Shown here piece by piece: positions 10,182 to 22,212 of a DNA stretch of 64,000 nucleotides. The stretch's first letter is position 1; every line of letters begins with the position of its first letter. The translations under genes were made by a program, and so were the position numbers. Source of the stretch: Capsicum annuum. Its lineage: Eukaryota; Streptophyta; Magnoliopsida; Solanales; Solanaceae. The DNA lies in contig NC_061118.1 in assembly GCF_002878395.1 (NCBI RefSeq), positions 93,075,148-93,139,147 on the forward strand, in the 5' to 3' direction. The notes beneath the pieces were generated by a model that worked only from the letters and a program-made list of their open reading frames with translations, ran no database searches and was not told the DNA's origin.

Positions 10182-13100
10182 TGTAATGCCCTGAAAAAAT
10201 CCTCTTCCAGTCTGAGACTTAGAGCGTATTTGGTAAACCAAAAAATTTGAGTCTAAATGTTTCAGAAATATCTTCCCAAGTATGAAATACTTTGAATCGT
10301 GTGGGAATTTATTTAAGCATGAATTAAGATCATAGAGCTCCCCTAAATCAAGGACGAGTTGAAATCTTTCCTATCGTTCAAGTTTTAGTGACCATCAAAA
10401 TTTGGGTCAACTTCAATCAACCATAACTCTTTGTATATATCGAATTAGAGGAACTACTATATATCAAATGAAATCTCTTTGAATTATATTTCCAACGATA
10501 CTAATTTTGTCAAAAACTGATATCGGAGCAAAGAATTATGCATATTTTACTCCAGCATGTTTGTCTGGGAAACTGGTGACGACAATTGTGACAAGCCATC
10601 GCGCCCATTACAGCCTATCACCAATGTCGTCAAATCTAGGTAGATTTCTAACCCTAGTGATGACATTTTTTGACAAGCCATCACGCTCGTGACGGCCTAT
10701 CACCAATGTCGTCAACCTTAACAAGAAACTCAAAATTTCTCCCTTTTGTGACGACAATTCATGACGGCCTATCACCAACTTGACGGCTTGTCATGGATGT
10801 CATCAGTTATTTTTTTCAGCAATCTAAGAACATTTTATTGCAAGGGTATTTTGGTCATTTTATTACAAGAGTATTTTGGTCATTTCCCACCTTTTGAAAG
10901 CCTCTATAAATATGAGAACCCTTATTCAAACCCTAATTTCTCCATTTCTCTTCCAATTTTGTAAAGAGACAATATCTAGAGTTTCAATTCAAGAACCCTA
11001 ATCTTCCAAAAATTCATCTATAAATTATTCAAGATTTCTTTAAGAATTAAGTTCCTCATAGTGTGGGCATCGAGAATTATTTATTACAAGTGCGGATAGA
11101 GTGCATTAGAATTCATCCAATTTCAAAGATTAAGTTATGTAGATGTTGATTCTTGGGTCCCCTTCATCCAAGAAGCTCAAGAACCCTTTTAAAAATATGA
11201 AGATTTTATGTTTGTGAGATTCCATGATTTGTATGAGTTGAAATTAATGTTACATATGTTGTTGATTTTTGATCCATGTTTGTTTAAAAGATTCATAAGC
11301 CTTGACCCTAGTAGGTGGAATCCATATGATATTTGTGATGAATCTTTCTTATGTTGCTTTCTATGTGATGTGTTCATGTTAAATGAGTGTAGAAATGGTT
11401 GAATAAATGAAACATGTTCCCCCTAGGTTTGATAAAGAGCTTAGGTGAAGCATAAGGGGAATTGTAGCATGTTGAAGATGAAACCCCAAATTGTGAGTTA
11501 GTTTATGCATGCCTAGTGTTTGATAAAATGCCCAAGTAAATGACTTATTCCATGGTAGAAGGAAATCCCCAAATAAGTGTGAACCCGTGCATGTCTAGTG
11601 TTTGTTGAAGGAACTTAGTGAATAAGTGGAGATGTGATATTATTAAATTCCCCAATTATGTCCTCTTGATCTATGCTAAGTTTTTAATACATGCCAAGTG
11701 GTTAGCAAGTAAGTTATGACATGATAGTATGAAGTTCCCCCAAGCCATGTGACATCCAAATACATGTCAAGACTGATATAGGTATGAAGTACTTGATGTA
11801 AGACCTTGATGAATGAGGTGTAATCTAATAGCATGTTTTCCTTAGGCTAGTATATGATGGTGAACCAATATTGATGATCCATAAATATTTGAAGTGATCC
11901 TTTGGTGATTGTGATGATGAATTGATGTTTGTGATTTTTAAATTCTCGAGGCGATGTCTTAATGATTGTGATGATGCATGAATTATTGTGATATTATATG
12001 AATGATCGTGATGATGAATGAATGATTATGCTTTACTTTTATGGTATCGAGTCCTGGGGGTATTTATACCCGACAATAGAGCTGTTGTATAGATCCCATG
12101 TTAGTTTCTTGATAATTCAAGTCGAGCCATGATTCTCAAAACTGAGTGAACTATAGAACTCTGTATCCTCAGACAAGTGAAGAACTTAAGAAAGCTCAAT
12201 AATCTCAGTTATCTCTGTAATCTCTATATCGCTAGTAATCTAGCCTCAGCCCTGTAATCAGCTCAGATCAAATAGTATTCAAGTGATTCAATTCTAATCT
12301 CAGAAGTGATTCAAGTAATTTATTCAAGATCTGTATCATCAGTCAGATACGATGATTCAATACCTTTTTTGTCAGATACGAAACTAAGTAATCTCAGCGT
12401 AACTCAGTCAGATCTTTCAAGAAACATAATCAATATCATATTTAGTTCGGTTGTGTTCAGTTAAGAATTCAATTCAGAGTCTTTCAGTTGGGAGTAAAAG
12501 CTAGCATCGAGTGAGAGAAGGGATGGCGGCTTTCTCGTCAGAGAGGCCGAGTCGCTAGGAGTAATCCTTGAACTCCAGAACTGCATAGCTAGCATAGGAT
12601 GTAGGAGAGGTTTGACTATTATATTACCTCAGGCTGACTTCCTGTGAGGGCCATCCAGTCAGAGAGACTTGACCAGAGAGGTCTTTACCTATGTCATGGT
12701 ATTGACACCCTTCTAGTTGGGGTTACAGGTTTGACCCCACCTGTGGTAGGTTGGGGCATGTCGGTTAAGTAACTACTTCCCATATTTGCAGTTTCAGTAT
12801 CAATCTTCAAAAATTAGGACTGTATGGTACAGTCGTCTATCTCAGTGAGGAATTCAGATAGTTCCATTGATTCATGGACCATACCATCAGATAGGCTTGG
12901 TATCATATACAGATTCTTATTATCATTTCTAGATATCTCCCATCAGAGAGGTTTGATCTCAGTCTCATATTCTTTTGAGTATTCTTATTGTTAGATTTGG
13001 ACATGATCATACTTCTTATCATTGATAGTTGCTTCCGGAATAATCTATTAGAAAAGTTGTTCTCTAATCCTGTCAGTTGAAAGCAGTAAGCTCACAATTT

Positions 13101-13713
13101 AATCCTTGATGTGAGTACGTCCATACTCTTAATTATCAGTATTAGATAAGTCAGTGATTCAGTATCTTAGTTTCAGTAGTGAGTTCAGTTTGTAGTAAAG
13201 TGGTATTCGAGTTTCAGTATCTAGAGTTGCGATAGTTGTGTTCATGGTTTGTGCATTCAGATATGTGTTCTCATGCGGCATCTTCATGATTATTCAGTTT
13301 ATATATTATGTATGCATGAGCCCTTGCATTAGTCTACCTCGTCTACATACTCGGTACATTCCTGTACTAACGTATTTACGCTATGGTGTTTTATTTGACA
13401 CCATAGGTTCAGAGGCGTAGGATTCAGAGTATCCTCAGTAGTTCCATCCCAGTCAGCGGCAGTAGCAGTGAGTCCTCTTCTTTCGAGGATGAATCTGAGT
13501 TACTAGTATTGCTTCAGACTTTGTTTACTATTAGTATTCAGTTTTTCTGTATTATGAGTATTCATAGATGTGTTGAACCTTATGGCTAGTTTCTGTATTT
13601 ATTCCTGATATTATGCATTGTACAAGTACAAATATCAGTAAAGGGTTAGCTTGTGGTCCTTCAGGGTCATAAGCATCATATGACATCTCAAGATGGGATC
13701 TCGGCGTGTTACA
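10182..13713 (+). repeat. 3.5 kb solo LTR inserted in E1 3' LTR
   Basis: It starts TGTAATGCCCTG and ends GGCGTGTTACA, with a perfect TGGTG duplication on both sides (10177-10181, 13714-13718). At 3532 bp it is long, as in Tekay/Del elements, and no internal region remains. Near 10600-10790 it has three copies of a motif like GGCCTATCACCAATGTCGTC about 80 bp apart, then a TATA-like box at 10904. It shares with E2, N2 and N3 LTRs the block TCGAGTCCTGGGGGTAT (about 12048) plus small hairpins at 12058-12071, 13381-13406 and 13472-13490. No coding sequence is seen. Confidence 0.9.
10904..10911 (+). promoter_or_regulatory. Putative TATA box in the 3.5 kb solo LTR
   Basis: TATAAATA follows the three GC-rich motif copies and precedes an AAACCCTAATTTCTCC leader-like stretch. 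That is the layout expected of an LTR promoter. There is no transcript evidence. Confidence 0.45.
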
Positions 13714-13718
13714 TGGTG

Positions 13719-14115
13719 TCTTTTCATCCCTAGAAGGCTTAGGCATTTCACCGGCTTTCATTCTTAGATTTGAGTTGTTAGAAACTTACATTATCATTAT
13801 CATTGTCATTGGCATCTGTTATAGTTAGTTTGATGTCCCAACCAAGACTGGTTTTGGTTCTTTATTTAGAAGTCTTTGTTTGGATTGCTGTGCATATTGG
13901 GTGATGTTGGTCGATTGGTTGGCCGGTCATCAGTCATCGGTTATAGACATATTTTGACTTTTCTTAAGTTTGTTTCATGCTATATTTTTATTGTTTGAAA
14001 TTCATCCAAAATTAGAGGATGTTGTGTTTTGTTAGGTTAGGTGCAAGGGGAAATCTTTGGTCCACGTGAGACTTGAGATACCCGTCATGGCCAGGCCCTA
14101 GTTCGGTTCATAACA
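13719..14115 (+). repeat. E1 3' LTR, second segment
   Basis: Continuation of the 3' LTR after the solo LTR. It matches 600-989 (for example CCACGTGRGACTTGAGATACCC) and ends CATAACA like the 5' LTR. Confidence 0.9.
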
Positions 14116-14129
14116 AAATTATTTATATT

Positions 14130-14345
14130 TAATACTCCCCTTGTTTCAAAATAGTTGGCTTTCATTGACATGACACTCCCTTAAAAATTATTTATTAGGG
14201 GTTTATTTCCCTAAATTAGCCTTCATCTTGTCATATGCTTAGAAGAAATCCTAATGAAGAGTTTCTCTTACTAGTATCTGTAGTACTTAATCTATAAATG
14301 CCGTTTTATGAGAAAAAGAAAGTTTTAGTAGATCAAAGCTTTTAC
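14130..14345. mobile_element. Possible truncated Stowaway-like MITE
   Basis: TACTCCCCTTGTTTCAAAATAG at 14131 resembles the Stowaway terminal repeat (TA, then CTCCCTCCGTTTCAAAATA), and is followed by MITE-like AT-rich sequence with GACATGACACTCCCTTAAAAA. I cannot find the matching inverted end, so it may be half an element or a chance match. Confidence 0.35.
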
Positions 14346-15918
14346 TGCTCCCCAACTTCATCATATAGGATTTGGGGCCTAGTTCTCTTTCTTTCAAGCT
14401 TCAATTAGTTAAGATAATTGTGTACAAATAATAGGAAGGTCACTTGTTCTACTACATAGTAGTCGAGTCAGTACAATTTTTTCTATTTAACTAATGGAAT
14501 GGGTAAACACATTCACAAACAAGTATAGCAATACCCAAAAGCAAAGATTAAAACTTTCCTCAACCCCACAACTACAAATAAGTACAACTACGTACCTTCA
14601 AATGCAAAGTTTGAATCGTTTCACCATTAAAGATTAAAGTAAGAAAAATACAGCTAAAAATGCTTTTCAAACCTGCATTTAACAATAATAGCAGCAAGTT
14701 CATCAGATCGTCTTATTGTTATCTGAGAGAAAGATTTTCATCACAATAAATTGGTTATCAAGCTTCTTAGTTCTTATTGATATGTGCAGAGAGTTCTTAT
14801 TACAATTTATTGAAGGTCTCAACATTGGTCATCTATACGCTCCTAATGATAACTATGAGTTGAATCTTTAGATAGGGCGGGTCGGCGCTTGAAGCATCTA
14901 TTTAATCATATAGCCTCTGTTCTAAGGAAGGGTAAGATTCCAAGGGGTGTAATTTAGATAGGCTACCCTAATAGAAGTATTAGTGACCTATTCTATATTC
15001 CAAAATCATGACCTATAGGTTACACAAATAAATAGTGTTCTCAATCTTTGACAAAGACATAGTGATCTCAATCCTTGGATACCATTAGGCAGATATTTTT
15101 CTACATGTTGGGGACCATAAATCAACACAAGTTTTTTGTAGACATGTGTAAATATTCATTAAAGGTTAGACAGATAAGTTAGAATCATTGTAGCAACATA
15201 TCCATTCCTATGGGAAGATGAGGATATTCTATTTAACCATTATTAGGATTGGTTCGTGGCCATGATTTGGCCCATGAATCATAACAGAAATAGACCACTT
15301 CACTAGTGGGACTAAGAACAATTACATCAATATACAAATCTTGTCATTATTATAATATTTTTGTACAGTAACAATAATACAATGTAATGTACTTTAGCCA
15401 TTTCATACACCAAGAAATAATTATATTTGCATATATAAACACATACTGAGATTTGCAGATATGAACATACACTCAGATTTGGAAACATGAGTTTAATTAC
15501 TATAATAGCTAAATCATGCAAATATATTTCTAGTTGTCACAACCTACTCAAATATAGTCTACCATAATCAAATAATGTCTATCTCAATACTGAAACTTAA
15601 CCTTTCCATAAAGGAGGCAAAAGCGAAAGCAAAGAAATGAGGCATAAGGAAAAGATTCAATTGCATACAAGGTAGAGTATATATTCCAGCAACATATCTG
15701 CTGAGTATCATTTAATAATGTTACCAATAGGCATCTCTAATACTTTAAATTTAAGGCCAGATGGCTTATGCTCAAACATAACAAATCAAAGAAGTAAAGC
15801 TTTATAGTATCACCCAAGAAATCATTAAAGACTTATCATTAATATCCTACACTCTGTTACACACAAAGAAAGAAATAAACTATTTAGTAAAGAAGAATAT
15901 CACGTAAAATTGACTTAC
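14346..15918. other. AT-rich stretch without recognised gene, probable CACTA 3' flank
   Basis: No protein-like reading frame, RNA gene or clear repeat was recognised. It follows the last recognised exon of the Transposase_24-type gene in the minus direction, so it may hold the rest of that gene, introns or the CACTA terminus. No CACTACAA-type terminus was seen; CACTAGTGGG at about 15301 lies in a small palindrome and is not convincing. Confidence 0.4.
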
Positions 15919-17450
15919 TATTGCAATTTGGGCATCAACTTGAACTTCTTTCCCCATTTTTGTATGAGTTGCAATGAGTATGTCAGCCATTGATAGTTCC
16001 TCATTATTTTCTTTGGTATCATGCTAAAAATTATATAAAATTAAATTAAAAATAGACATCAATATGTTATTAAAAGGTAAATAAAATAGTTTTTTAGAAG
16101 TGTCTATTAAATATTACCAATGTCATGCATACTTTTGCAAAATTAATAGGTCCTATTCGATGTTTTCACATTTGTTTTTTCCTATTTTTAGAATTTACCT
16201 AACTAAAGGCCTAAAAAAGAGAACAAAAATTAAAATTCAAAATATGTCAAGCGTATATATGCATTATTTTAATCTCACTTGAACGTTTAGAAGCTTTCAA
16301 TACTTGATCAGCTGACGTATTTGAACTTCTGGAATGTCATCAGGACGTTTTGATAGAATTTTTTCAACAGTAAGTTCTTTATCGAAACATCTCTGTTTAA
16401 CATTATTCTTCCATCACCTCCAAGCATCACGAAGTCCTTCCTTCACCTACTTTTGACCTTCCTTTAGAATCAGGAATTTTAACTATGCAAAACAAATATA
16501 TTAAGCTTCAGTTATTAATAAACATAATAAATGTACAATTAAAAATATTAATTTATCTTACATTGACATAATCCCACATCCGGTTTTTAGTTTCATCTCG
16601 AATAGCTTGACAACTAGTATACATCAAGGTGATAAATTTTAGATTTCTTACAACTGTTGCTATGAAATTTCTTAAATCAGAAACTGCCTTTTTAGTTGTT
16701 CCAACTGCTTATCCTAAGTCAAATGTCACTACCTCTCTTTCATTTAAATTTCTTGCATGAATTTTCTTTCATGTTGTTTGTCGTCGAACATTTTTCTTCT
16801 GTGACATCCCTTGATTGATGTTACATCCAAGAAATAAGAAACAAATACAACAAATAATAAAATTATTGGATTCAAGACGTATCATTTGTACAACAAATAA
16901 CATTTATATCCTTATCACTATTTAACCACCCATTCTTACAGATTTTTTCTTGTTTCACTGGATTATCTTATCCTTTATTATGTTTATGTAGATCTTTAGT
17001 GGGCAGAACTCTAACACCATCTTTTGTGTGAATATCATGTTCTTTTTCATGACCTACGTGTATCCCTTCATTTTCTTGAAACTAATCAAGACTATTTGAT
17101 GGTACGACTGATTTCCTCTTTATATGTTTGAAGTTTTCTAGCTCTTCAATAACATTTTGCTTATCTTTTTCAACTTTTGATGTTATAATGATATCTTAAG
17201 TATTAATATTAACCTTTGAAAACCCTTGGATCATGAAGTTGTGCATAGGTAATTCAACTCCTTTCTTTTTAATGTGCTCTCCAGAATGAGGTTGAAATAA
17301 AAAATGTTTGTTTTGTCCTTTTTCAATGATCATATGTGAAGTATTAATCTCTAACCTTGAGGATGATTGGATCACTGACTTGTGACCAATAAATATACTC
17401 TTTCCTTCTTGTGCAATGGGCTCTTCAAGATTCTTTCTTTTATGTCTCAT
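15919..17450 (-). pseudogene. Plant transposase (Ptta/En/Spm, Transposase_24-like) remnant, three exons
   Basis: Three exon-like pieces on the minus strand have consensus splice borders: 17450-16562 (donor GTAAGA), 16482-16279 (acceptor GCATAG, donor GTGAGA) and 16023-15919 (acceptor TTTTAG, donor GTAAGT). The proposed start at 17450 has a good context (GCCACCGATGAG). Family-like text is AVGTTKKAVSDLRNFIATVV in exon 1, with ILSKRPDDIPEVQIRQLIKY in exon 2 and MADILIATHTKMGKEVQ in exon 3. This is the RPxDxP...Q...LxxYW pattern of Transposase_24 proteins of CACTA elements. In-frame stops (the first near 17196) and a frameshift in exon 1 make it non-functional. Its role in transposition is not established; in maize En/Spm the second product TNPA binds the element ends, but I cannot show homology to it. 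Confidence 0.7.
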
Positions 17451-17662
17451 CGGTGGCTAAGCTTTCCTAATTTTATCATTGTGTTATTTTTGAAAGTTGA
17501 TCTCTCTTAATCTTTTATTCATTGACCAATTTATCACTTGAACTATATTAAGTATTAGAATTCATATTCTTCAGAGAACTTTGAGCTTTGTTCAGATTCA
17601 AATTTTTTTTCTTTAGAGTTGTTGCTTTCTTCATTCTTACTAACTGCAAATAGAGGGAACAT

Positions 17663-19060
17663 GCTTTTGAAAGTGAAAAAACCAGTATATGAGTTCCCAA
17701 TAAATGGTTAGACATAATTAAGGAGTTTGATAAGATAAAAAGCAAGATAAAAAGTTATATGGGAGGTACCTACAGAAGGATGGGTGAAGTACAACACAGA
17801 TGAAGCATTCAGAGAAGAAGAATGAAAAAGTTCATACTTATTATTCTTAAAAGATGTGAATGGGGATGGACTATATGCTAAAGGAGAACCACTCTAGTAT
17901 GTAGATAGTATGCAGGCAGAAGCAGCTGCTATTCTACAAGAAGCTAAGCATTGCAAATAGATACTATACAATAAATTATCATTTAGATGGATTCACTCAT
18001 CATGCAAAAGGTACTATCAGGAGTATGGAAGTGCCCATGGAACATAGAGAATATAGTTAGGCAGATACAACAACTCATGCAAGGAAAACAAGTGAAATAT
18101 CAACATATATAGAGAGAATGTAACCATTTAGCTGACTGTTTTGCAAAGTTAGCAATAGATACAGGAGCATTCACTATTACAAGATTTCATTAACTAGAGA
18201 AAAAAGGAAAAGACATCATAAATAGTGATAAATGGCAGTGTCCATACTTGAGAATTACACTGTTAAAAGGATAAAGGGGCAGAGGAGTTTACAGCTGAAT
18301 AGTTTTCTTACAACATATGTACATTCCATACAAGCATAAAAAAGAGTGTATGTACTAACTAGCCTAAGCTACTTCAGCCAACAAAAAGGACTCTCAGCAT
18401 CATGAGAGGGTCTATGGGTCATTTTAAGCTTTATAAACTTGGGAATAGGGCTACTAACCGAATACTCATAGGTCCAAGCATCCTAATATCTTCATCCCTA
18501 CTATATCTGTGAAGCACAAGCAAGTGAAAACATTAAAGTCAACAACCTCAAATCTAAAAAAAGTAGTGAAGAGAGAAGAGGGTTAACTCACTTGGTTATA
18601 ATAGCTCATCTCAGCTGACTAGATTTATCTTAGCTGTACAAAAAGCATTTTACTTTCCCATCCATCGGAGAACACAACTAGCATAAGAGAAGCATTAACA
18701 GTATAATTAGCTAAAGATGTTAATAGCAGAACAAAGAAAAGAAGGTGCTACTTACTTTTGTAAGCTGATATCATAAGAATGCCATGATAATGGAGGCACA
18801 ACATTGATCACCCATAGTATCATTCGACAGAAGCTAAAGTTGGTGAAAGAGATCTTTATTTTAGAGAGAGGCATGATAGATAAAAAGATTAGGAAACTTA
18901 GAACTAATTCATAAACCCTACTTTGGTTATATGAATTTAAATTGGACCCGAGTTGGGCCAGCTCAGTAGAGTAGTACTAGGCTATTTTGTTTAAATGGGT
19001 TAGTCCATTTGTGATTAATTTTGCTGATTTATTAATAAAATATTAGAATTAAACCAAAAA
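17663..19060 (+). mobile_element. 5'-truncated LINE insertion
   Basis: Flanked by a perfect 15-bp duplication AAATAGAGGGAACAT (17648-17662 and 19061-19075), long and variable as expected of target-primed reverse transcription. It ends in a short A-rich tail (AAACCAAAAA). Only the end of ORF2 and the 3' untranslated region remain. It sits in the CACTA transposon, upstream of the minus-strand Transposase_24-type gene. Confidence 0.85.
17755..18275 (+). pseudogene. LINE ORF2 C-terminal RNase H remnant
   Basis: Recognisable text: WEVPTEGWVKYNTDEAF (normally W..P..GW.K.NTDGA), then MQAEAAAILQEAKHC, then a shifted frame with IMQKVLSGVWKCPWNIENIV and ECNHLADCFAKLAIDTGA, ending IINSDKWQCPYLRI. This is the plant LINE RNase H domain (NTDGA, AE.xA, EGNxxAD blocks). 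Two of the acidic positions remain, but several stops and frame changes break it. About 800 bp of AT-rich 3' untranslated sequence follows to 19060. Confidence 0.8.
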
Positions 19061-19075
19061 AAATAGAGGGAACAT

Positions 19076-19561
19076 AACATAGGAACACTATTAGAGTATT
19101 AGTTTCACACAAATGATATAGACCAGAAAATGTATCAAGAATTTTGGAAAGGTCATAAATACAAAGAGTCACCAAATTTAAGTAATGATACAACTAAACT
19201 TTAATCGCATCACCCTTTAATTGTAAACAACTTTCCTAGCATATACACTTGCAACTGGTGTATTTCCCTTCAAGATCTTAAATATATATGAAATCCAGGT
19301 ATAACTAAAGCATGGCAAAAAATAGATATCGAACATCCCTGAGACATTGTATCCATGAGCTTATATTGAGATAATGCCTTCAATTCCTCGATTGACAAGT
19401 GATTAGCACAAAAAGTCTTGAATTTGAATTTGAATGTTCTATGAGGCGCAACTTCTATAATTTCTAAAATGAACAGGATGATCCAAAAATTTAAGAAGAC
19501 AAACCTCATAATGAATGAAAGTAATAATAGATAGAACATCTACATAAATGCAACACTTAGG
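19076..19561 (-). other. CACTA interior between LINE and E2
   Basis: Non-coding or unrecognised. The segment 19441-19561 is similar to 41415-41530 in the same orientation (shared phrases 'aggatgatc', 'caacactt'), which marks a direct repeat within the CACTA element. A minus-strand frame of 89 codons (19539-19270) is not recognised. It ends with the TTAGG target copy of E2 (19557-19561). Confidence 0.5.
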
Positions 19562-21988
19562 TGTAATACTCCATAATTTTCCTAGCTTTATTTAACTCTA
19601 AGTACATGAGTATTTATACATAAAATTCTTAAAATACTCAGTATTTTTCATTTTAGAGCTTACCAATGTGTAGAAAATTTAGTTAGCTTTCCAACAATAT
19701 AAAATTTGCCCAAATCTAATACTCGGGCGAAGAGTTAGAGCAATTTTTGTAAAACAGTGTGTCAAATAACACATCAACGCATCACGGAGAGCAAACAAAT
19801 GGAATTCGTCAGTTTCTAGTGAAGATGTTCTAGTTCACAATTGTCATTTTTTAGTAAGGGACCACAATCCCACTGTGCCACGCTAAGGGCTATTTTCCCA
19901 ATTATCAATTTCCATTGTGGCAACGCGATACCACCGCATCACGCCAAAAACTCATTTCTTGTTCGTCCCTTTTTAAATAGTATCAATCTCATTCTAGTGG
20001 CTCACCGCGTTTTCACCATGTTGTGGTGGAGGCCAAAATCGGGACCCATCAGTGGTAAAATTTTAATTATTCCTAGGGGTAATTTGATATTTTTCCGCAA
20101 CCCTAATTAGTATAAACATGAAATTAAACCCCTAAATAATCTATTATATCATTATTTACTCACTTTGTCTGAATATTAAAACATTCTATCTCAATGAGGG
20201 CAAAACCCTAGCTTCAAGACTCAAGGTCAATTCTCAAGAATTCCTCCAAGAATCTTCAAGAATTAATCTTCTCAGGGATGTTAGGTGCTCATTCATAGGT
20301 TCCTTTCACCCATGGATTCCAAGATCCCTATTTAAATATACAAGTTTATATATTTATGATTTCCATGCTTGAACTTGATTATATTCATGATTCATGATAT
20401 TATTTGAGTTTTAATCCATGATTTAATAGCCAGTTTCATGACATTGAATAGCATGTGTGATTAATATGTGACTATCTTGATGAACACTTGAATTTTACAA
20501 GTTATTATTGTATCCATGATATTTAAGTATTGACAAATTCTATGTGAATTGAATAGGAAAATCAGGACATGTTATTATGTGTTTCCACTCATGTACAAGT
20601 TCTTGTATCTCATGTCTTTGATAAAATGCCTAGGTGTTAGTATTATTAACAAGTATCTATTATTATTCCTTTCAAGATCATTCCATGCTTTACTTTCCAT
20701 GCTATCGAGTCCTAGGGGTATTCAATACAAAAAAAATCTAATTGTTTACCTAGAGCTACAGTAGTTACAGAATAGCCTTGTTAAATTCATGAATAGTAGT
20801 GCTTAATCAATTACAAAACTTAATGAAACACAGTATCAGTCCAGTTTAGTTAAGTATAATAATCATGTCTTTAGTTGGAGTAGGATTCAGCACCGAGTGA
20901 ACCCATGGATGGGGGCTCACCTTCTAGAAGAGGATATGATCCTTAGAAGAAGTCCTTGCATTACAGAACTACGTATCCAGTGTAGGTTAAGACATCAACC
21001 TACCAGTTGAGGGTTGATAAGGTATTTTAACCTTCCAGTTTAGGTTACCACCTTTCTCATTAGAGTACCTGCCAAATGAGGGTAGCTTTTCAGCTTATCT
21101 TTACCCATGGCATGCTACTGAGACCCTTCCAGCTGGGGTTATAGATTGGACCCCAGTTATCTTATTTGGGGCATGTCGGTTAGAAGATTACTTCCCAGAG
21201 TTTCAGTTTTAGTCTCAGTATAGAACTAAGTTTAGTGCTTCAGAATTAGGACTATCAGTTACAGTCACTCAATCATCAGTTATCCAGTTATCAATAATCT
21301 CAGATATTATTTACTCAGTATCAAAAAATTAGTTATGAACTTTAGTAAAAGTTCAGATACTGTATTCATATATATTCACAGTATTGCATACTCTGTATTT
21401 TATAGCAGTTTCAGTTATTCATGTACTCTTACTCAGTTATTCCTTATCATTTAGTCAGTTATTGTTCATGAATAAGAACTCTTGCATTTAGCCTTACCTC
21501 ATTTAGTATACTAGTACATTCCATGTACTGACGCATACTTTCTCTTTGTGCTATGATGTCTTGTCTCATAGATTTAGATACTTAGGTTCCCGATCGTGCT
21601 TAGACAAATTCAATTAGCAGTAACAGATTCAGTAGTTAGTCCTCATCTATCGAGGATATAATTTTATTTCAATAATACAGTAGCTTCGGTATTTCAGTAG
21701 TCGAGTTAGTTGGGGGCTTGTCCCATTAAATCCACTTTCAGATAGTTTAGTTAGAGGTTTTTCAGACTAGACTAGTTCAGACAATGTTCAAGTTTTTAGA
21801 TGTTATCACAATTGTTATTCTTTATCAAAATTTAGATTACAAACCTTATGGAATTTTAGCCTATTTTCTATATTATTTCAGTAGTATTACTTAATGCTCA
21901 TAGTAGGTACCAGTCATGGGTTAGATTGTGGTCCTTCAGGGCTATAAGAATCATTTGTCATTTGGGGGTGCACACTCGAGGCATTACA
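19562..21988 (+). repeat. E2 5' LTR
   Basis: It starts TGTAATACTCC and ends GAGGCATTACA, directly before the primer site. It contains a GC-rich cassette (about 19770-20040) with repeated CACCGC/CACGCC-type words, a TATA-like TATAAAC (about 20112), the TCGAGTCCTAGGGGTATT block (20704) with a GTATT/AATAC hairpin at 20718-20728, and hairpins at 21506-21526, 21551-21571 and 21639-21657. It is non-coding. Confidence 0.92.
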
Positions 21989-22010
21989 AAATTGGTATCA
22001 TATCCTGAGG
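21989..22010 (+). other. E2 primer-binding site
   Basis: TTGGTATCATATCC directly after the LTR resembles TGGTATCAGAGCC, the Met-tRNA-complementary site. One deamination-type change and small differences are present. Confidence 0.8.
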
Positions 22011-22212
22011 TTCAACAAAGTCCTAGGTAGTCTTAAAGAAACTTCAAGTAGGGTCATATGCTTGGGTGTGTAGTGCACCACACTTATGGGAAAATGGATA
22101 TGAAACATTTTTACGAAAAGTTTCCCTTTTTTTAGTATTCATGTCGTGCGAGTGAGCATGAGCTCAAGCTAAACTCTCAATCTAATCTTTTTCTTCCTTC
22201 CACTTATAGAAC

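Larger units (their letters stand above)
1..14115 (+). mobile_element. E1: degraded Ty3/gypsy chromovirus (Tekay/Del type), 5' end outside window
   Basis: Order seen: 5' LTR tail, primer-binding site, gag, protease, reverse transcriptase (RT), RNase H, integrase, chromodomain, polypurine tract, 3' LTR. This order and a C-terminal chromodomain define chromoviruses; the chromodomain wording (KVEKATWEDEEDM) is Tekay/Del-like. The 5' LTR tail (1-989) aligns with the later part of the 3' LTR: window position 1 matches about 9603, so roughly 1.2 kb of the 5' LTR lies outside. Two later insertions split it: a minus solo LTR at 5661-8007 inside integrase, and a plus solo LTR at 10182-13713 inside the 3' LTR. 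Every coding block has stops and frameshifts, so it is inactive. The right-hand target duplication would be AAATT (14116-14120); its partner is not in the window. Confidence 0.9.

Noticed and set aside
15298..15307. CACTAGTGGG as the CACTA transposon terminus
   Set aside because: It lies in a small palindrome (CACTAGTG), is not followed by a CAAGAAAA-type terminal repeat, and no partner end is visible.
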